Of a stretch of 64,000 nucleotides of DNA, positions 1-7,982 are shown piece after piece. The notes under the pieces were generated by a model. It was not told the origin of the DNA and ran no database searches. It saw only the letters and a list, made by a program, of their open reading frames with translations. The stretch is from assembly GCF_002198675.1 (NCBI RefSeq), contig NZ_MWLL01000218.1, positions 1 to 64,000 of the forward strand, read 5' to 3'. The DNA is from Kineosporia sp. R_H_3 (GTDB taxonomy: Bacteria; Actinomycetota; Actinomycetes; Actinomycetales; Kineosporiaceae). Made by a program: the position numbers and the translations under genes. Numbering within the stretch: position 1 is the first letter of the stretch; each line of letters opens with the position of its first letter.

Positions 1-1
1 G

Positions 2-412
2 CCCACCCCGACCCCGACCTCCGACACCTTCGGCCTGCTCGCCGCTCACTCCGACCTGTGCCTCGGCGTCCGCGGCGCGTCGACCGCCGCCGGCGCACGG
101 TTCGTCCAGGTCCCGTGCGACGCCACGCAGGCGAGCCAGCGGTTCACGGTCCTGGACGACGCGATGCTCGTCATCGAGAGCACCGGGATGTGCATGACGG
201 TGTCCGGGGCATCCCGGGCCTCCGGGGCGCGCGTCGTGCAGCAGCCGTGCACGGGCGCCGCGAACCAGCGGATGTGGTCGAGCGGCGCACTGCTCGGGTT
301 CTCGCACTCGAACCAGTGCCTCGACATCCTGCGGGGGAGCACCGCCAGCGGTGCGTCGGCCGTCCAGAACACGTGCACCGGGCGGCAGAGCCAGCGCTGG
401 TTCTCGGTCTGA
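2..412 (+). CDS. C-terminal part of a secreted ricin-type beta-trefoil lectin protein (5' end outside window)
   Basis: The reading frame is open from the window edge to the stop at 410-412, so only the last 136 residues are present. They start with a Pro-Thr linker (PTPTPT), as often seen between a catalytic domain and a carbohydrate-binding module. A beta-trefoil follows, with repeated LCL/MCM/QCL cysteine strands and Q-x-W-type repeat ends (ASQRF, NQRMW, SQRWF). Such domains bind carbohydrate and in actinobacteria usually sit at the C-terminus of secreted glycosidases or proteases. The catalytic part is not visible, so the enzyme type cannot be given. The gene converges on the anti-sigma gene and shares a strong hairpin with it. 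Confidence 0.8.
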   Translation, partial: PTPTPTSDTFGLLAAHSDLCLGVRGASTAAGARFVQVPCDATQASQRFTVLDDAMLVIESTGMCMTVSGASRASGARVVQQPCTGAANQRMWSSGALLGFSHSNQCLDILRGSTASGASAVQNTCTGRQSQRWFSV

Positions 413-459
413 GCACGAGCGCACCGCACTGCTCGTGCTCGCCGGATCCCCCGCGCCGG

Positions 460-496
460 GTACCGGGCGCTGACCTGCAGGGTCAGCGCCCGGTAC
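460..496. terminator. Perfect 16-bp stem hairpin, likely bidirectional terminator
   Basis: GTACCGGGCGCTGACC at 460-475 is exactly complementary to 481-496, with a TGCAG loop. It lies 48 bases after the lectin stop and covers the stop codon of the convergent anti-sigma gene, so it can end transcripts from both sides. No U-tract is visible, which is usual in high-G+C actinobacteria. Confidence 0.75.
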
Positions 497-1154
497 GGCC
501 GTCCAGCACGACGAGATCCGACGGGCCCGGCCCGGCGTCCTCGCTCTGCAGGGTGACGAACAGCTCCGGGTACCGGTCGGCCGTCACCCCGCTCCACAGG
601 TCGATCGGGATGCCGCCCTTGCGCCAGTGGAACGAGCCGACCGGGACGACGCCGTCCGGTCCGCGCAGCCAGGCTGCGTAGTAGGTCCCCTCCGGCGCGG
701 GCCCGAGCCCGGTGATGTGCAGCTCGATCGCCAGCCCGGCCGACTTCGGCGTCAGCTCGGCGGTGGCGCGCGCGGCCGGTGCGGCGGCCGTGCCGGCGAG
801 CGCGAACTCGACGGCCGCGCCGCGCGGCCAGAGCACGGCACCGCCGACCGCGACGACGGCTGCGGCCGCGGCGACGAGGAGCCACCGGCGCACGGGGCGG
901 CCCGCGGCGCGGGCCGGTGCGGCGGCGCCGGTCTGCTGCTCGCTCGCCTGCGCCGCGCCCACCTCGGCCAGCAGCCGCGCGCGGAGCTCGGGCGGCGGCC
1001 CGGACCACAGCGCCTCGTCCGCCAGCCGGCGGGCCACGGCGTCCAGCGCGTCCCGCTCCGCCGCGTCGAGGTCCGCCGGCGGCGGGGTCCCGGGCTCGCG
1101 GCGCTCGAGGTGCCCGGCCCAGAGGTCGACGCGGGGGTCCTCCGAGGGGTTCAC
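483..1154 (-). CDS. Anti-sigma factor, RskA-like, single-pass membrane protein
   Basis: This 223-residue protein has a cytoplasmic N-terminal region (about 1-90), one hydrophobic segment (about 91-109) and an extracytoplasmic domain (about 115-223) that resembles the anti-sigma-K C-terminal domain (GLAIELHITGLGP, YYAAWLRGPDG). Proteins of this kind hold a partner ECF sigma factor at the membrane until it is released by regulated proteolysis. The N-terminus lacks the HxxxCxxC zinc motif of ZAS anti-sigmas. The start overlaps the stop of the sigma gene by 4 bases, which implies translational coupling and a matched pair. The inducing signal cannot be read from the sequence. Confidence 0.85.
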   Translation of the reverse strand: MNPSEDPRVDLWAGHLERREPGTPPPADLDAAERDALDAVARRLADEALWSGPPPELRARLLAEVGAAQASEQQTGAAAPARAAGRPVRRWLLVAAAAAVVAVGGAVLWPRGAAVEFALAGTAAAPAARATAELTPKSAGLAIELHITGLGPAPEGTYYAAWLRGPDGVVPVGSFHWRKGGIPIDLWSGVTADRYPELFVTLQSEDAGPGPSDLVVLDGRTGR

Positions 1155-1780
1155 CGGTCGCCTCCCTTCACGAGGTGGGCCAGGCTCGCGGCCAGCCGGC
1201 GGTGCCCGCGGTGCGAGCGCGACTTCACCGTGCCGACCGGGACGTCGAGGGCCTCGGCGATCTCACGATGCGTCATCTCCTCGAAGTGCGACATCCGGAT
1301 GATCGCGCGCTCGTCGTCCGGCAGTGCGTCCAGCGCGAGCCGGACCTCCCACGCCTCCCAGACGTGCTCCAGCCCGGGGAGCTGGACGACGACGTCCTGC
1401 TCCGCGGCGTGACCGCCCTGGGTCGGGCGGGCCTCCCGGCGGTGGACGTCGACGGCGGTGCGCCGCGCGACGGTGAGCAGCCACGGGGCCAGCGGCCGCC
1501 CCGGCTCGAAGGTCGCGGCCGCGCGCCAGGCCCGCAGGAACGTCTCCTGGGTCGCGTCCTCGGCGAGCGCCCGGTCCCGCAGCACCGTCATCGCCACGCT
1601 CCAGACGGCCCGGGAGTAGCGGTCGTAGACGGCGGCGAGCGCGTCGCCGTCCCCGGCCCGGAAGGCGTCGACGACCGACGGGTCGAGGCCGCTGCCCGAC
1701 CCCGTCGGCGCGTCCGGGCCGCCAGATGGTGCCACTACGCCCCCGGTCGTGTCGCGGTCGAGGACAAGGGATGCTGCCAC
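1151..1780 (-). CDS. ECF RNA polymerase sigma factor, SigK-like group
   Basis: This 209-residue sigma-70 family protein has region 2 at about 48-112 (AVYDRYSRAVW, DATQETFLRAWR) and region 4 at about 150-200 (LPDDERAIIRMSHFEEMTHREIAEALDVPVGTVKSR is split here only by its loop). It should direct polymerase to a small regulon including its own operon. The downstream RskA-like gene is its likely antagonist. The annotated start is GTG at 1780 with a GGAGG just upstream but very close; GTG codons around residues 15-16 are alternatives, because residues 1-30 are low-complexity and outside the conserved fold. Confidence 0.88.
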   Translation of the reverse strand: MAASLVLDRDTTGGVVAPSGGPDAPTGSGSGLDPSVVDAFRAGDGDALAAVYDRYSRAVWSVAMTVLRDRALAEDATQETFLRAWRAAATFEPGRPLAPWLLTVARRTAVDVHRREARPTQGGHAAEQDVVVQLPGLEHVWEAWEVRLALDALPDDERAIIRMSHFEEMTHREIAEALDVPVGTVKSRSHRGHRRLAASLAHLVKGGDR

Positions 1781-1968
1781 ACCCTCCGGTACGCAGCGAC
1801 CAGGTCGCCCGGTTCTCGGCGCTTCCCTGCCCAGCCGTACGCAGCGGCCCGTCCGCGCGCTCCTGCCTGTGGCCGGCGACCGCCGAGAACCGCATCGGGC
1901 TCCGGCCGCGTATCCCCGTCGACACAGCCCTCCCGCGTCCCCCGGCGCACCCGACCCCGGAGCACACC

Positions 1969-2520
1969 ATGAAGCTCAGCGGACCACTCGTCACCCTGGC
2001 CCTCGGGGCCCTGGTCGGCGGCGCCGTGCTCGCGACGAGCTCGGCCGCCGCCCGGCCGGGCGCCGTCGTCGCCGCCGCCGCGACGGCCTCGCCGACCCCG
2101 ACCACCGCGCCACCCGCATCGGCACCACCGCCGACGTCACCGGCCCCGCAGGCCCCGGCGACCGGTGCGGCGCCGGACGCCGGCGGAGCGCCGTCCGAGG
2201 GATCGCCGCTGTCGGACGGCGAGCTGGCCGCCTACGCCGGACGGCTGCCCGGCGGCAGGTACTCGCTCGTCATGGCGGTGCGCGACGACCGCGTGGTCGC
2301 CTACGTGTGCGACGGCGACGAGGTCGAGTCGTGGTTGCGCGGCACGGTCACCGGTCCGACCCTGGCGCTGACCGGGAAGAACGGCGAGACCCTCGCCGCG
2401 ACCCTCGTCACCGGCCGGGCGAGCGGGACCGTCGAGGCTCTCGGCCAGCGCTGGTCCTTCACGGTCTCCGCGGTGGACCCGGCGAGCGTCCGGACCGTCA
2501 CCGCCAAGGTCGCGCCGTGA
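1969..2520 (+). CDS. Exported protein of unknown function with Pro/Ala/Thr-rich linker
   Basis: I place the start at ATG 1969 (MKLSGPLVTLALG) because a clean signal peptide follows; the open frame upstream is not protein-like. The 183-residue product has a signal sequence to about residue 27, a disordered Ala/Pro/Thr-rich stretch, and a C-terminal beta-rich domain of about 90 residues (YSLVMAVRDDRVVAYVCDGDEVESW). I recognise no enzyme motif. Its stop overlaps the start of the membrane gene that follows (GTGA), so the two are probably co-translated and may act together at the membrane. Confidence 0.75.
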   Translation: MKLSGPLVTLALGALVGGAVLATSSAAARPGAVVAAAATASPTPTTAPPASAPPPTSPAPQAPATGAAPDAGGAPSEGSPLSDGELAAYAGRLPGGRYSLVMAVRDDRVVAYVCDGDEVESWLRGTVTGPTLALTGKNGETLAATLVTGRASGTVEALGQRWSFTVSAVDPASVRTVTAKVAP

Positions 2521-3077
2521 GCGCGCCGGCGCAGGGCGCCGCGCAGCGCCTCGACCTCGTGCTCGTGCGGCTGGCCCTCGTCGGCGCGGCGGTCGCCGTC
2601 GCTCTCGGCGTCTTCGGCCGGCTGCACACCCCGACCGGGGTCGCCGCCCACCTGCCGGGGTTCTCCGGTCCCCTCGAGTCGAAGGTCTGGCTGGCGTCCC
2701 TCGCGGCGGCACTGGCCGTCGTCCAGCTCGTCAGCGCCCTCGCCCTCTACGGGCGGCTGCCCCGGGTCACGGCCCCGGCGTGGACCGGCACCCTGCATCG
2801 CTGGTCCGGCCGGGCGGCGTTCCTCGCCACCGTGCCGGTGGCCGTGCACTGCCTGTACGCGTTGGGGTTCCAGGCCTTCGACACCCGCGTGCTCGTGCAC
2901 TCGCTGCTCGGCTGCGTCTTCTTCGGGGCGTTCACGACGAAGATGCTCGCGCTCACCCGGCGCGGCCTGCCCGGCTGGGCGCTCCCCCTGCTCGGCGGGC
3001 TCGTCTTCACCACGCTCGTCGGGCTGTGGCTGACGTCGGCGCTGTGGTTCTTCACGACGACGGGGTTCCGCTGGTGA
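2517..3077 (+). CDS. Multi-pass membrane protein, DUF6529-like
   Basis: The 186-residue protein starts at GTG 2517, overlapping the previous stop. It has about five hydrophobic segments, and histidines in or near them (LHRWSG, VHCLYALGF, VHSLLGC) suggest a small cytochrome-b561/ferric-reductase-like four-helix core. The DUF6529 assignment is from memory of such proteins and is not certain. Coupling to the exported protein upstream suggests a two-component envelope unit. It converges with the WYL regulator and overlaps its 3' end by 26 bases. Confidence 0.65.
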   Translation: MSAPAQGAAQRLDLVLVRLALVGAAVAVALGVFGRLHTPTGVAAHLPGFSGPLESKVWLASLAAALAVVQLVSALALYGRLPRVTAPAWTGTLHRWSGRAAFLATVPVAVHCLYALGFQAFDTRVLVHSLLGCVFFGAFTTKMLALTRRGLPGWALPLLGGLVFTTLVGLWLTSALWFFTTTGFRW

Positions 3078-4032
3078 CGGGCGGGGCGGCCGCGACGAAC
3101 CGCGCGCCGATCTGCTCGAGGAGGGTGACGAGCTCGGGGCAGCCCACGACGTGGAACGGCCACGGCAACCAGACGAGGGCGGCCGCGAGGACCTCCAGCC
3201 GTGCGTCGCTGATCGTCCACGCCGTCCGCTCCCCGTCGGCCTCGAGGTTGCGCACCCAGCCGCCGAGGTAGGCGGCGGCGGTCTCCAGCGGGGCGTCGAT
3301 GACGACCCGGGCCGTGTGGTCCGGGCGCGGCACGCCGAAGCGCTGGTCGACGAACTCCGCGGCGTCCTCGACCGGCAGCTCGCGCGGGGCGAACCGCAGG
3401 CCGGTCTGGGTCGCCGCCGTGATCCGGTCGACGCGCAGGGTGCGCCAGTCTCCGCGGTCGAGGTCCCAGCAGACCAGGTACCAGCGCCGGCCCCGGGGCA
3501 CGAGACTGGCCGGCTCGACCTGGCGGCGGGTCTGCTCACCCTGCGCCGACGTGTACGAGAGCCGGAGCCGTTCGCGGTCGCGGCAGGCCATCGCGACGAC
3601 GGCGAGGACCTCCCGGTCCGCCTCGGCCCCGGACCTCGGCGTGCTCGGGACGGTCGCCACGCGGAACGCGTTGACCCGGCGGCGCAGCACCGGCGGGAGC
3701 ACCTGCTCGACCTTGGCGAGCGCGGAGACCGCCAGCTCGTCCAGCCCCGTGACGGTGTTCGCCGAGGCGGCGGTACCCAGCCCCACGGCGATCGCGATCG
3801 CCTCGCCGTCGGTGAAGAGCATCGGCGGCAGCCCGCTGCCCGAGGCGAGCGAGTACCCGCCGCCGGAGCCTCGGTGCGCGTCCACCCGGTAGCCCAGCTC
3901 GCGGAGCCGGTCGACGTCCCGGCGCACCGTGCGGGTCGTGACGCCCAGCCGCCCGGCCAGCTCCTCCCCCGCCCAGTACCGGCGGGCCTGGAGCAGGTCG
4001 AGCAGCCGGAGCGCGCGGGACGTCGTCGACAT
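3052..4032 (-). CDS. HTH/WYL-domain transcriptional regulator (YafY type)
   Basis: The 326-residue regulator has a winged HTH of the HTH_11 type at residues 1-60 (RALRLLDLLQARRYW, TTRTVRRDVDRLRELGY), a central domain, and a WYL domain at about 140-230 (RRWYLVCWDLDRGDWRTLRVDRI contains the ligand-binding core, given here in parts RRWYL and RTLRVDRI). WYL domains bind small ligands or nucleic acid. It is divergent from an NmrA-like oxidoreductase gene, and a 21-bp inverted repeat lies between them, so it probably controls that gene and itself. Confidence 0.88.
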   Translation of the reverse strand: MSTTSRALRLLDLLQARRYWAGEELAGRLGVTTRTVRRDVDRLRELGYRVDAHRGSGGGYSLASGSGLPPMLFTDGEAIAIAVGLGTAASANTVTGLDELAVSALAKVEQVLPPVLRRRVNAFRVATVPSTPRSGAEADREVLAVVAMACRDRERLRLSYTSAQGEQTRRQVEPASLVPRGRRWYLVCWDLDRGDWRTLRVDRITAATQTGLRFAPRELPVEDAAEFVDQRFGVPRPDHTARVVIDAPLETAAAYLGGWVRNLEADGERTAWTISDARLEVLAAALVWLPWPFHVVGCPELVTLLEQIGARFVAAAPPVTSGTPSS

Positions 4033-4052
4033 GAGTCTGATTCTCCGTCCTT

Positions 4053-4073
4053 TGAGGACAGAAACAGTCCTGA
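4053..4073. promoter_or_regulatory. Candidate operator of the WYL regulator
   Basis: An imperfect inverted repeat reads TGAGGACAG, three A, then CAGTCCTGA; seven of nine arm positions pair. It lies 21 bases upstream of the WYL start and 8 bases before the -10-like CTAGCGT serving the oxidoreductase gene. That position fits repression of both divergent genes. Confidence 0.5.
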
Positions 4074-4080
4074 ACGATCT

Positions 4081-4087
4081 CTAGCGT
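4081..4087 (+). promoter_or_regulatory. -10-like element CTAGCGT for the NmrA-like gene
   Basis: CTAGCGT is the same promoter-like element found before several other starts in this window (48863, 58923). Here it would give a leader of about 55 bases before the ATG at 4146. Confidence 0.4.
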
Positions 4088-4145
4088 CGGTGGGGACGGA
4101 CGACGACAGGTCGGCAGCGACCCCCCTCGGAAGGACACGAACCCC

Positions 4146-4994
4146 ATGACGATCCTGGTCACCGGCGCGACGGGCACGATCGGGCGCCACCTGGTGAGGA
4201 CCCTGACCGACGCCGGCGAGCACGTGCGGGCAGTGAGCCGCGCACCCGGCGACGCGGCCCTGCCGGACGGCGTCGACGTGGTCGGCGCCGACCTCGCCGA
4301 CCCCTCGACCCTGGGCGCGCACCTCTTCCGCGACGTCGACCGGGTGTTCGTCTTCCCGGCCGACAAGGGCGTCCCGGACCTCGTCGAGGCGGCGGTCACC
4401 GCAGGCATCGAGCGGTTCGTCGTGCTCTCCTCGCTCGCGGCCGCCGCGGAGTTCCCGCGTGACCTGGGCTCGGCCAGCTACGTCCACCACCACGCGGTCG
4501 AGGAGGCGGTCCGCAGCCGCACCGACGGCTGGACGTTCCTGCGCCCGGGCACCTTCAGCACCAATCTCCTCAGCTGGGCCTGGCCGATCAAGGCCGGCGG
4601 CCCGGTCCGGGCGCCGTACGTCCTGTCCGCCCAGGCGCCGATCCACGAGGCCGACATCGCCGACGCCGCGGCGGCCGCCCTCACCCGGGACGACCTCGCC
4701 GGTACGACGCACGCGTTGACCGGCCCGCAGTCCCTGACGCGGGTCGAGCAGGTCGCCGCGATCGCCGCCGGCATCGGCCGGGACGTCGCGATCGTGGAGA
4801 TCACCCCCGAGGAGTTCCGTGAGGAGGTGGGCCGGTTCGTCCCCGACGACATCGTCTCGATGCTGCTGCGGTACTGGTCGGACACCGTCACCGAGCCCGA
4901 CCGGGTCCGGCCCGGGGTCACCGACCTCACCGGCCGACCGGGCCGCACCCTGGAGCAGTGGGCCGTCGACCACCGCGCCGACTTCCTCAGCTGA
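4146..4994 (+). CDS. NAD(P)H-binding atypical SDR, NmrA-like
   Basis: This 282-residue Rossmann protein opens with VTGATGTIGRHLV (GxxGxxG dinucleotide site, residues about 5-17). It lacks the classical SDR YxxxK dyad in the usual place, as in NmrA/NAD(P)H-quinone-reductase-like SDRs. Such proteins sense or use NAD(P)H; the substrate is unknown. The gene is divergent from a WYL regulator and carries a candidate operator in its promoter. The start ATG at 4146 is preceded by AAGGACACG. It converges with the permease gene, overlapping by 8 bases. Confidence 0.82.
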   Translation: MTILVTGATGTIGRHLVRTLTDAGEHVRAVSRAPGDAALPDGVDVVGADLADPSTLGAHLFRDVDRVFVFPADKGVPDLVEAAVTAGIERFVVLSSLAAAAEFPRDLGSASYVHHHAVEEAVRSRTDGWTFLRPGTFSTNLLSWAWPIKAGGPVRAPYVLSAQAPIHEADIADAAAAALTRDDLAGTTHALTGPQSLTRVEQVAAIAAGIGRDVAIVEITPEEFREEVGRFVPDDIVSMLLRYWSDTVTEPDRVRPGVTDLTGRPGRTLEQWAVDHRADFLS

Positions 4995-6480
4995 CCCCGA
5001 GCAGCGCCTTCACCGGGTCGATCGCGAAGTAGACGACGAACAGCCCGGCGCTGAACCACATGAGCGGGTGCACCTCGGACCAACGGCCGCGCACGGCCTT
5101 GAGGACCGCGTACATGACGAAGCCCGCGCCGATGCCGGCGGTGATCGAGTAGGTGAACGGCATGACGACGATCGTGAGGAAGGCGGGGATCGCGGCCTCG
5201 CCGTCGTCCCAGTCGATCGACCGCACCTGGAGCATCATGACGAAGCCGACGATGACGAGCGCCGGGGCGGCGGCCTCGTAGGGGACGATCCGCACGAGCG
5301 GCGCGAACACGGCCGCGACGAGGAACAGCACGCCGGTGACGATGCTCGCGATCCCGGTGCGCGCGCCCTCGGCGACGCCGGCGGTCGACTCGATGTACGC
5401 CGTGTTGCTCGACACCGAGGCCGCGCCGCCCGCGGCGGCCGCGAGGGAGTCGACGAGGAGGATGCGGTCGGCGTTCGGCGGGACGCCGTCCGCGTCGAGC
5501 AGGGCGCCCTCGGCGCCGACGGCGACCATCGTGCCCATCGTGTCGAAGAAGTCGGCGACGATGAGCGTGAAGACGAGCAGGACGGCGGCCGCGACGCCGA
5601 TCGCCCGGAACGAGCCGAGCAGGCTGAACCGGCCGAGCAGGTCGAGGTCCGGGGTGGCGAGGATCTGGTCCGGCAGGCGCGGGACGTTGAGGCCCCAGCC
5701 GGTCGGGTTCGCCTCGCCCTGCGCCGTGATGTTCGGGCCGACCTCGAAGACCGCCTCGACGACGATCGCCAGGGCGGTCGAGACGAGGATGCCGATGAGC
5801 AGCGCGCCGCGGACCGCCCGGACGAGCAGCGCCGAGATGACGACGAGCCCGACGAGGAAGACGATCGTCGGCCAGCCCTGGAGCGCGCCTCCCACCCCGA
5901 GCTCGACGGGCACCGGCCCGACGGCCGTGCGGCGGACGAACCCGGAGTCGACGAAGCCGATGATGGTGATGAACAGGCCGATCCCGACGCTGATGGCGAT
6001 CCGCAGCGACGGCGGGACGGCGTGGAAGACCGCGGCCCGGAAGCCCGTGAGCACGAGGACGACGAGCACGATGCCCTCGAGGACCACCAGGCCCATCGCG
6101 TCCTCCCAGGTCATCCCGGGCAGTTTCGCGATGCCGAACGTGACGAAGACGTTGAGCCCGAGGCCCGCCGCCAGCGCCAGCGGGTAGTTGGCGACGACGC
6201 CCATGAGGATCGTCATGACCCCGGCGACGACCGCCGTCGCCACCGCGACCTTGGCCTGCGCCGACTCGACGCTCCCGCCGCCGAGGAACGCCCCGGTGCT
6301 GTCGGCCTGGGTGCCGATGATGAGCGGGTTGAGGACGACGATGTACGCCATCGTGAAGAACGTGACGACGCCGCCACGGAGCTCACGCCCCCACGACGAC
6401 CCGCGCCGGGTCATCGTGAAGTAGTTGTCGAGGCCGCGCAGGGGGGCCGCCGCCGTACCGAGGTCCGTCCGGGATGACAT
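4987..6480 (-). CDS. NCS2-family nucleobase permease (AzgA-like guanine/hypoxanthine transporter)
   Basis: This protein has about 497 residues and 12 or more membrane segments, with the family start (GLDNYFTMTRRGSSW, RGGVVTFFTMAYIVVLNP) and core motifs (AGLGLNVFVTFG, DFFDTMGTMVAVG, ESTAGVAEGARTG). It is expected to import purine bases by proton symport. I place the start at ATG 6480, not the upstream ATG 6513, because AGGAG lies 8 bases before 6480 and nothing similar precedes 6513. No purine riboswitch or other leader structure is evident. Confidence 0.88.
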   Translation of the reverse strand: MSSRTDLGTAAAPLRGLDNYFTMTRRGSSWGRELRGGVVTFFTMAYIVVLNPLIIGTQADSTGAFLGGGSVESAQAKVAVATAVVAGVMTILMGVVANYPLALAAGLGLNVFVTFGIAKLPGMTWEDAMGLVVLEGIVLVVLVLTGFRAAVFHAVPPSLRIAISVGIGLFITIIGFVDSGFVRRTAVGPVPVELGVGGALQGWPTIVFLVGLVVISALLVRAVRGALLIGILVSTALAIVVEAVFEVGPNITAQGEANPTGWGLNVPRLPDQILATPDLDLLGRFSLLGSFRAIGVAAAVLLVFTLIVADFFDTMGTMVAVGAEGALLDADGVPPNADRILLVDSLAAAAGGAASVSSNTAYIESTAGVAEGARTGIASIVTGVLFLVAAVFAPLVRIVPYEAAAPALVIVGFVMMLQVRSIDWDDGEAAIPAFLTIVVMPFTYSITAGIGAGFVMYAVLKAVRGRWSEVHPLMWFSAGLFVVYFAIDPVKALLGVS

Positions 6481-6616
6481 CGTCTCGAGCTCCTGGCCGT
6501 CGCAGTTCGACATGTCGTGCCGACGAGGAGTGGATCTTCGCCGGGTGCGCAGACGTTATCGATATCTTCGTCCGGTCGTCGTCCGAATGATCCACATGCC
6601 ATCATCGACTCCAGTC

Positions 6617-6636
6617 GAGAATGCGTATCATTCTCA
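6617..6636. promoter_or_regulatory. Zur-like box upstream of nicotianamine synthase
   Basis: The inverted repeat GAGAATG-CGTAT-CATTCTC occupies 6617-6635. On the minus strand 6622-6636 reads TGAGAATGATACGCA, matching the two other boxes of this locus. It ends 28 bases before the ATG at 6665. Sites of this shape in actinobacteria are bound by the Fur-family zinc repressor Zur, although a Fur site cannot be excluded from sequence alone. Confidence 0.7.
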
Positions 6637-6664
6637 ATACTGTGTCGCTGGTCCGGGGGAGGCG

Positions 6665-7531
6665 ATGGTGCGCACGGCAGTGCCTGCGCGGGGGGCCGCG
6701 GGCGCCGTGGCCGACCGGGTCGTCTCGCTCCACGACCGGCTCGTCGCGCTCGACGGCCTCGCGCCGTCCCCGCTCGTGGACGCCCTCTTCGGCGACCTCG
6801 TCCGGACCTGTCGGACCGCTGACCCGCGCACCACGGGCACCGTCCTCGCCGACGACCGCGTCCGGGCGCTCCGGCACCGGCTCGTCGACCTCTGCGCCCG
6901 CGGCGAGACCCAGCTCGAGGCCGCGTGGGCCACCCGGGTGCTCGAGGCCGCCGACCCTGAGGCCGACCTCGCACGGTTCCCGTACCTCGCCAACTACGAG
7001 GCCCTCACCCGCCTCGAGGTCCATGCGCTCGCGGCCGCGGGTCACGAGCCGGGCGGCCCGCGACAGGTCTGCTTCGTCGGCGGGGGCCCACTGCCGCTCA
7101 GCGCCGTGCTGCTGCACCGGACGACGTCGGCCCGGGTGCGCGTCGTGGACCACGACCCGACCGCGGTCGACCTGGCGAACCGGGTGCTCGACGCGCTGGG
7201 TGCCGGGGACGGCGTCCGTTGCGTCCCCGCCGACGCGGCGTCCGGTGCGGGCCTCGCCGCCGCCGCCGAGGGGTGCGACCTCGTGGTCGTCGCAGCCCTC
7301 GTCGGGCTGACGCGCGAGGCCAAGCGGCAGGTGCTCAGGACGCTCGCGGGCGTGCTCGCGCCCGGCACCTGGGTCCTGCTGCGCAGCGCCGACGGCCTGC
7401 GCACGCTGCTCTACCCGACCGTCGACGTCGGGGACGTCAGCCGGTGCGGCTTCACGCCCGAGCTGCTCGTCCACCCGCTCGGTGACGTGGTCAACTCGGT
7501 GCTCGTCGCCCGGCGGGGCGTCACGAGATGA
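6665..7531 (+). CDS. Nicotianamine synthase family protein (predicted metallophore biosynthesis)
   Basis: The 288-residue protein matches nicotianamine synthases along its whole length: an N-terminal helical part (PLVDALFGDLVRTCR), FPYLANYE at 105-112, the SAM-binding GGGPLPLSAVLL from 139, acidic DHDP near 162-165, AALVGL at 210-215, LLRSADGLRTLLYP from 238, and a C-terminal HPLGDVVNSVLVARR. The family condenses aminobutyrate groups from S-adenosylmethionine; plant enzymes make nicotianamine, and bacterial relatives make opine metallophore precursors. The start at 6665 follows GGGGGAGG. The Zur-like box implies induction by zinc starvation. No opine dehydrogenase lies nearby, so the final product is open. 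Confidence 0.85.
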   Translation: MVRTAVPARGAAGAVADRVVSLHDRLVALDGLAPSPLVDALFGDLVRTCRTADPRTTGTVLADDRVRALRHRLVDLCARGETQLEAAWATRVLEAADPEADLARFPYLANYEALTRLEVHALAAAGHEPGGPRQVCFVGGGPLPLSAVLLHRTTSARVRVVDHDPTAVDLANRVLDALGAGDGVRCVPADAASGAGLAAAAEGCDLVVVAALVGLTREAKRQVLRTLAGVLAPGTWVLLRSADGLRTLLYPTVDVGDVSRCGFTPELLVHPLGDVVNSVLVARRGVTR

Positions 7532-7907
7532 GGCGGCGGCGCAGCCCGAGCGGCAGCGACTCCAGTGCGGTGCGCGGCGGACCGCCGGCGTGGTCGCGGA
7601 CCCAGGCGGCGACCTGCCCGGCGACGTCCGGGTCCTCGACGCCGGCGAGCACGAGCGGGTCGTGCGCGTCGAGACTCTCGCCGGCCCGCCAGGCGACCAC
7701 CCCGACGGCGTGGTCGGCGGGGCGGCCGGTGTCGTGGGCGGCCGTGCAGCCCCGCAGGCAGCCCGTCGTCACGAGGACCGCTCCGGGCGTCTTGCGGACG
7801 ACGTCCCGCAGACCGCGCAGGCCGGCCCCGTCGTGCTCCTCGTGCCGGGTCCCGCAGTCCGTGCCGACGCACAGCACGACGAGCGGGCGGGCGGGGGTCG
7901 TCGTCAT
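7521..7907 (-). CDS. Thioredoxin-fold (2Fe-2S) ferredoxin-like protein
   Basis: The 128-residue protein has cysteines at 13, 18, 50 and 54 (LCVGTDCGT, TTGCLRGC), the spacing seen in thioredoxin-like 2Fe-2S ferredoxins. These are small soluble electron carriers or metal-binding proteins. The gene converges on the nicotianamine synthase gene (11-base overlap) and diverges from the YibE/F gene, with a Zur-like box 44 bases upstream of its start. It may therefore belong to the zinc regulon. Its partner is unknown. Confidence 0.65.
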   Translation of the reverse strand: MTTTPARPLVVLCVGTDCGTRHEEHDGAGLRGLRDVVRKTPGAVLVTTGCLRGCTAAHDTGRPADHAVGVVAWRAGESLDAHDPLVLAGVEDPDVAGQVAAWVRDHAGGPPRTALESLPLGLRRRLIS

Positions 7908-7950
7908 GGCGTGCCTCCGGTGACGGGGACGGTCAGGAGACCCATCTTAA

Positions 7951-7965
7951 TGAGAATGAGTATCA
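7951..7965. promoter_or_regulatory. Zur-like box in the ferredoxin / YibE-F divergent promoter
   Basis: TGAGAATGAGTATCA is an imperfect palindrome sharing TGAGAATGA with the box at 6622-6636 and GAGAATGA with the box at 9459-9473. It overlaps possible upstream ATG codons of the YibE/F frame, which argues for a translation start further downstream. Confidence 0.65.
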
Positions 7966-7982
7966 AAGTCATGAGGAGCGAG

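Noticed and set aside
2301-4973. A long minus-strand frame spanning the WYL gene and both neighbours
   Set aside because: It is Arg/Gly/Asp low-complexity and contains the WYL gene in another frame. It has no family resemblance.
6481-6664. A purine riboswitch before the NCS2 permease
   Set aside because: I could not find the conserved purine aptamer core or paired loops in the leader on the minus strand.
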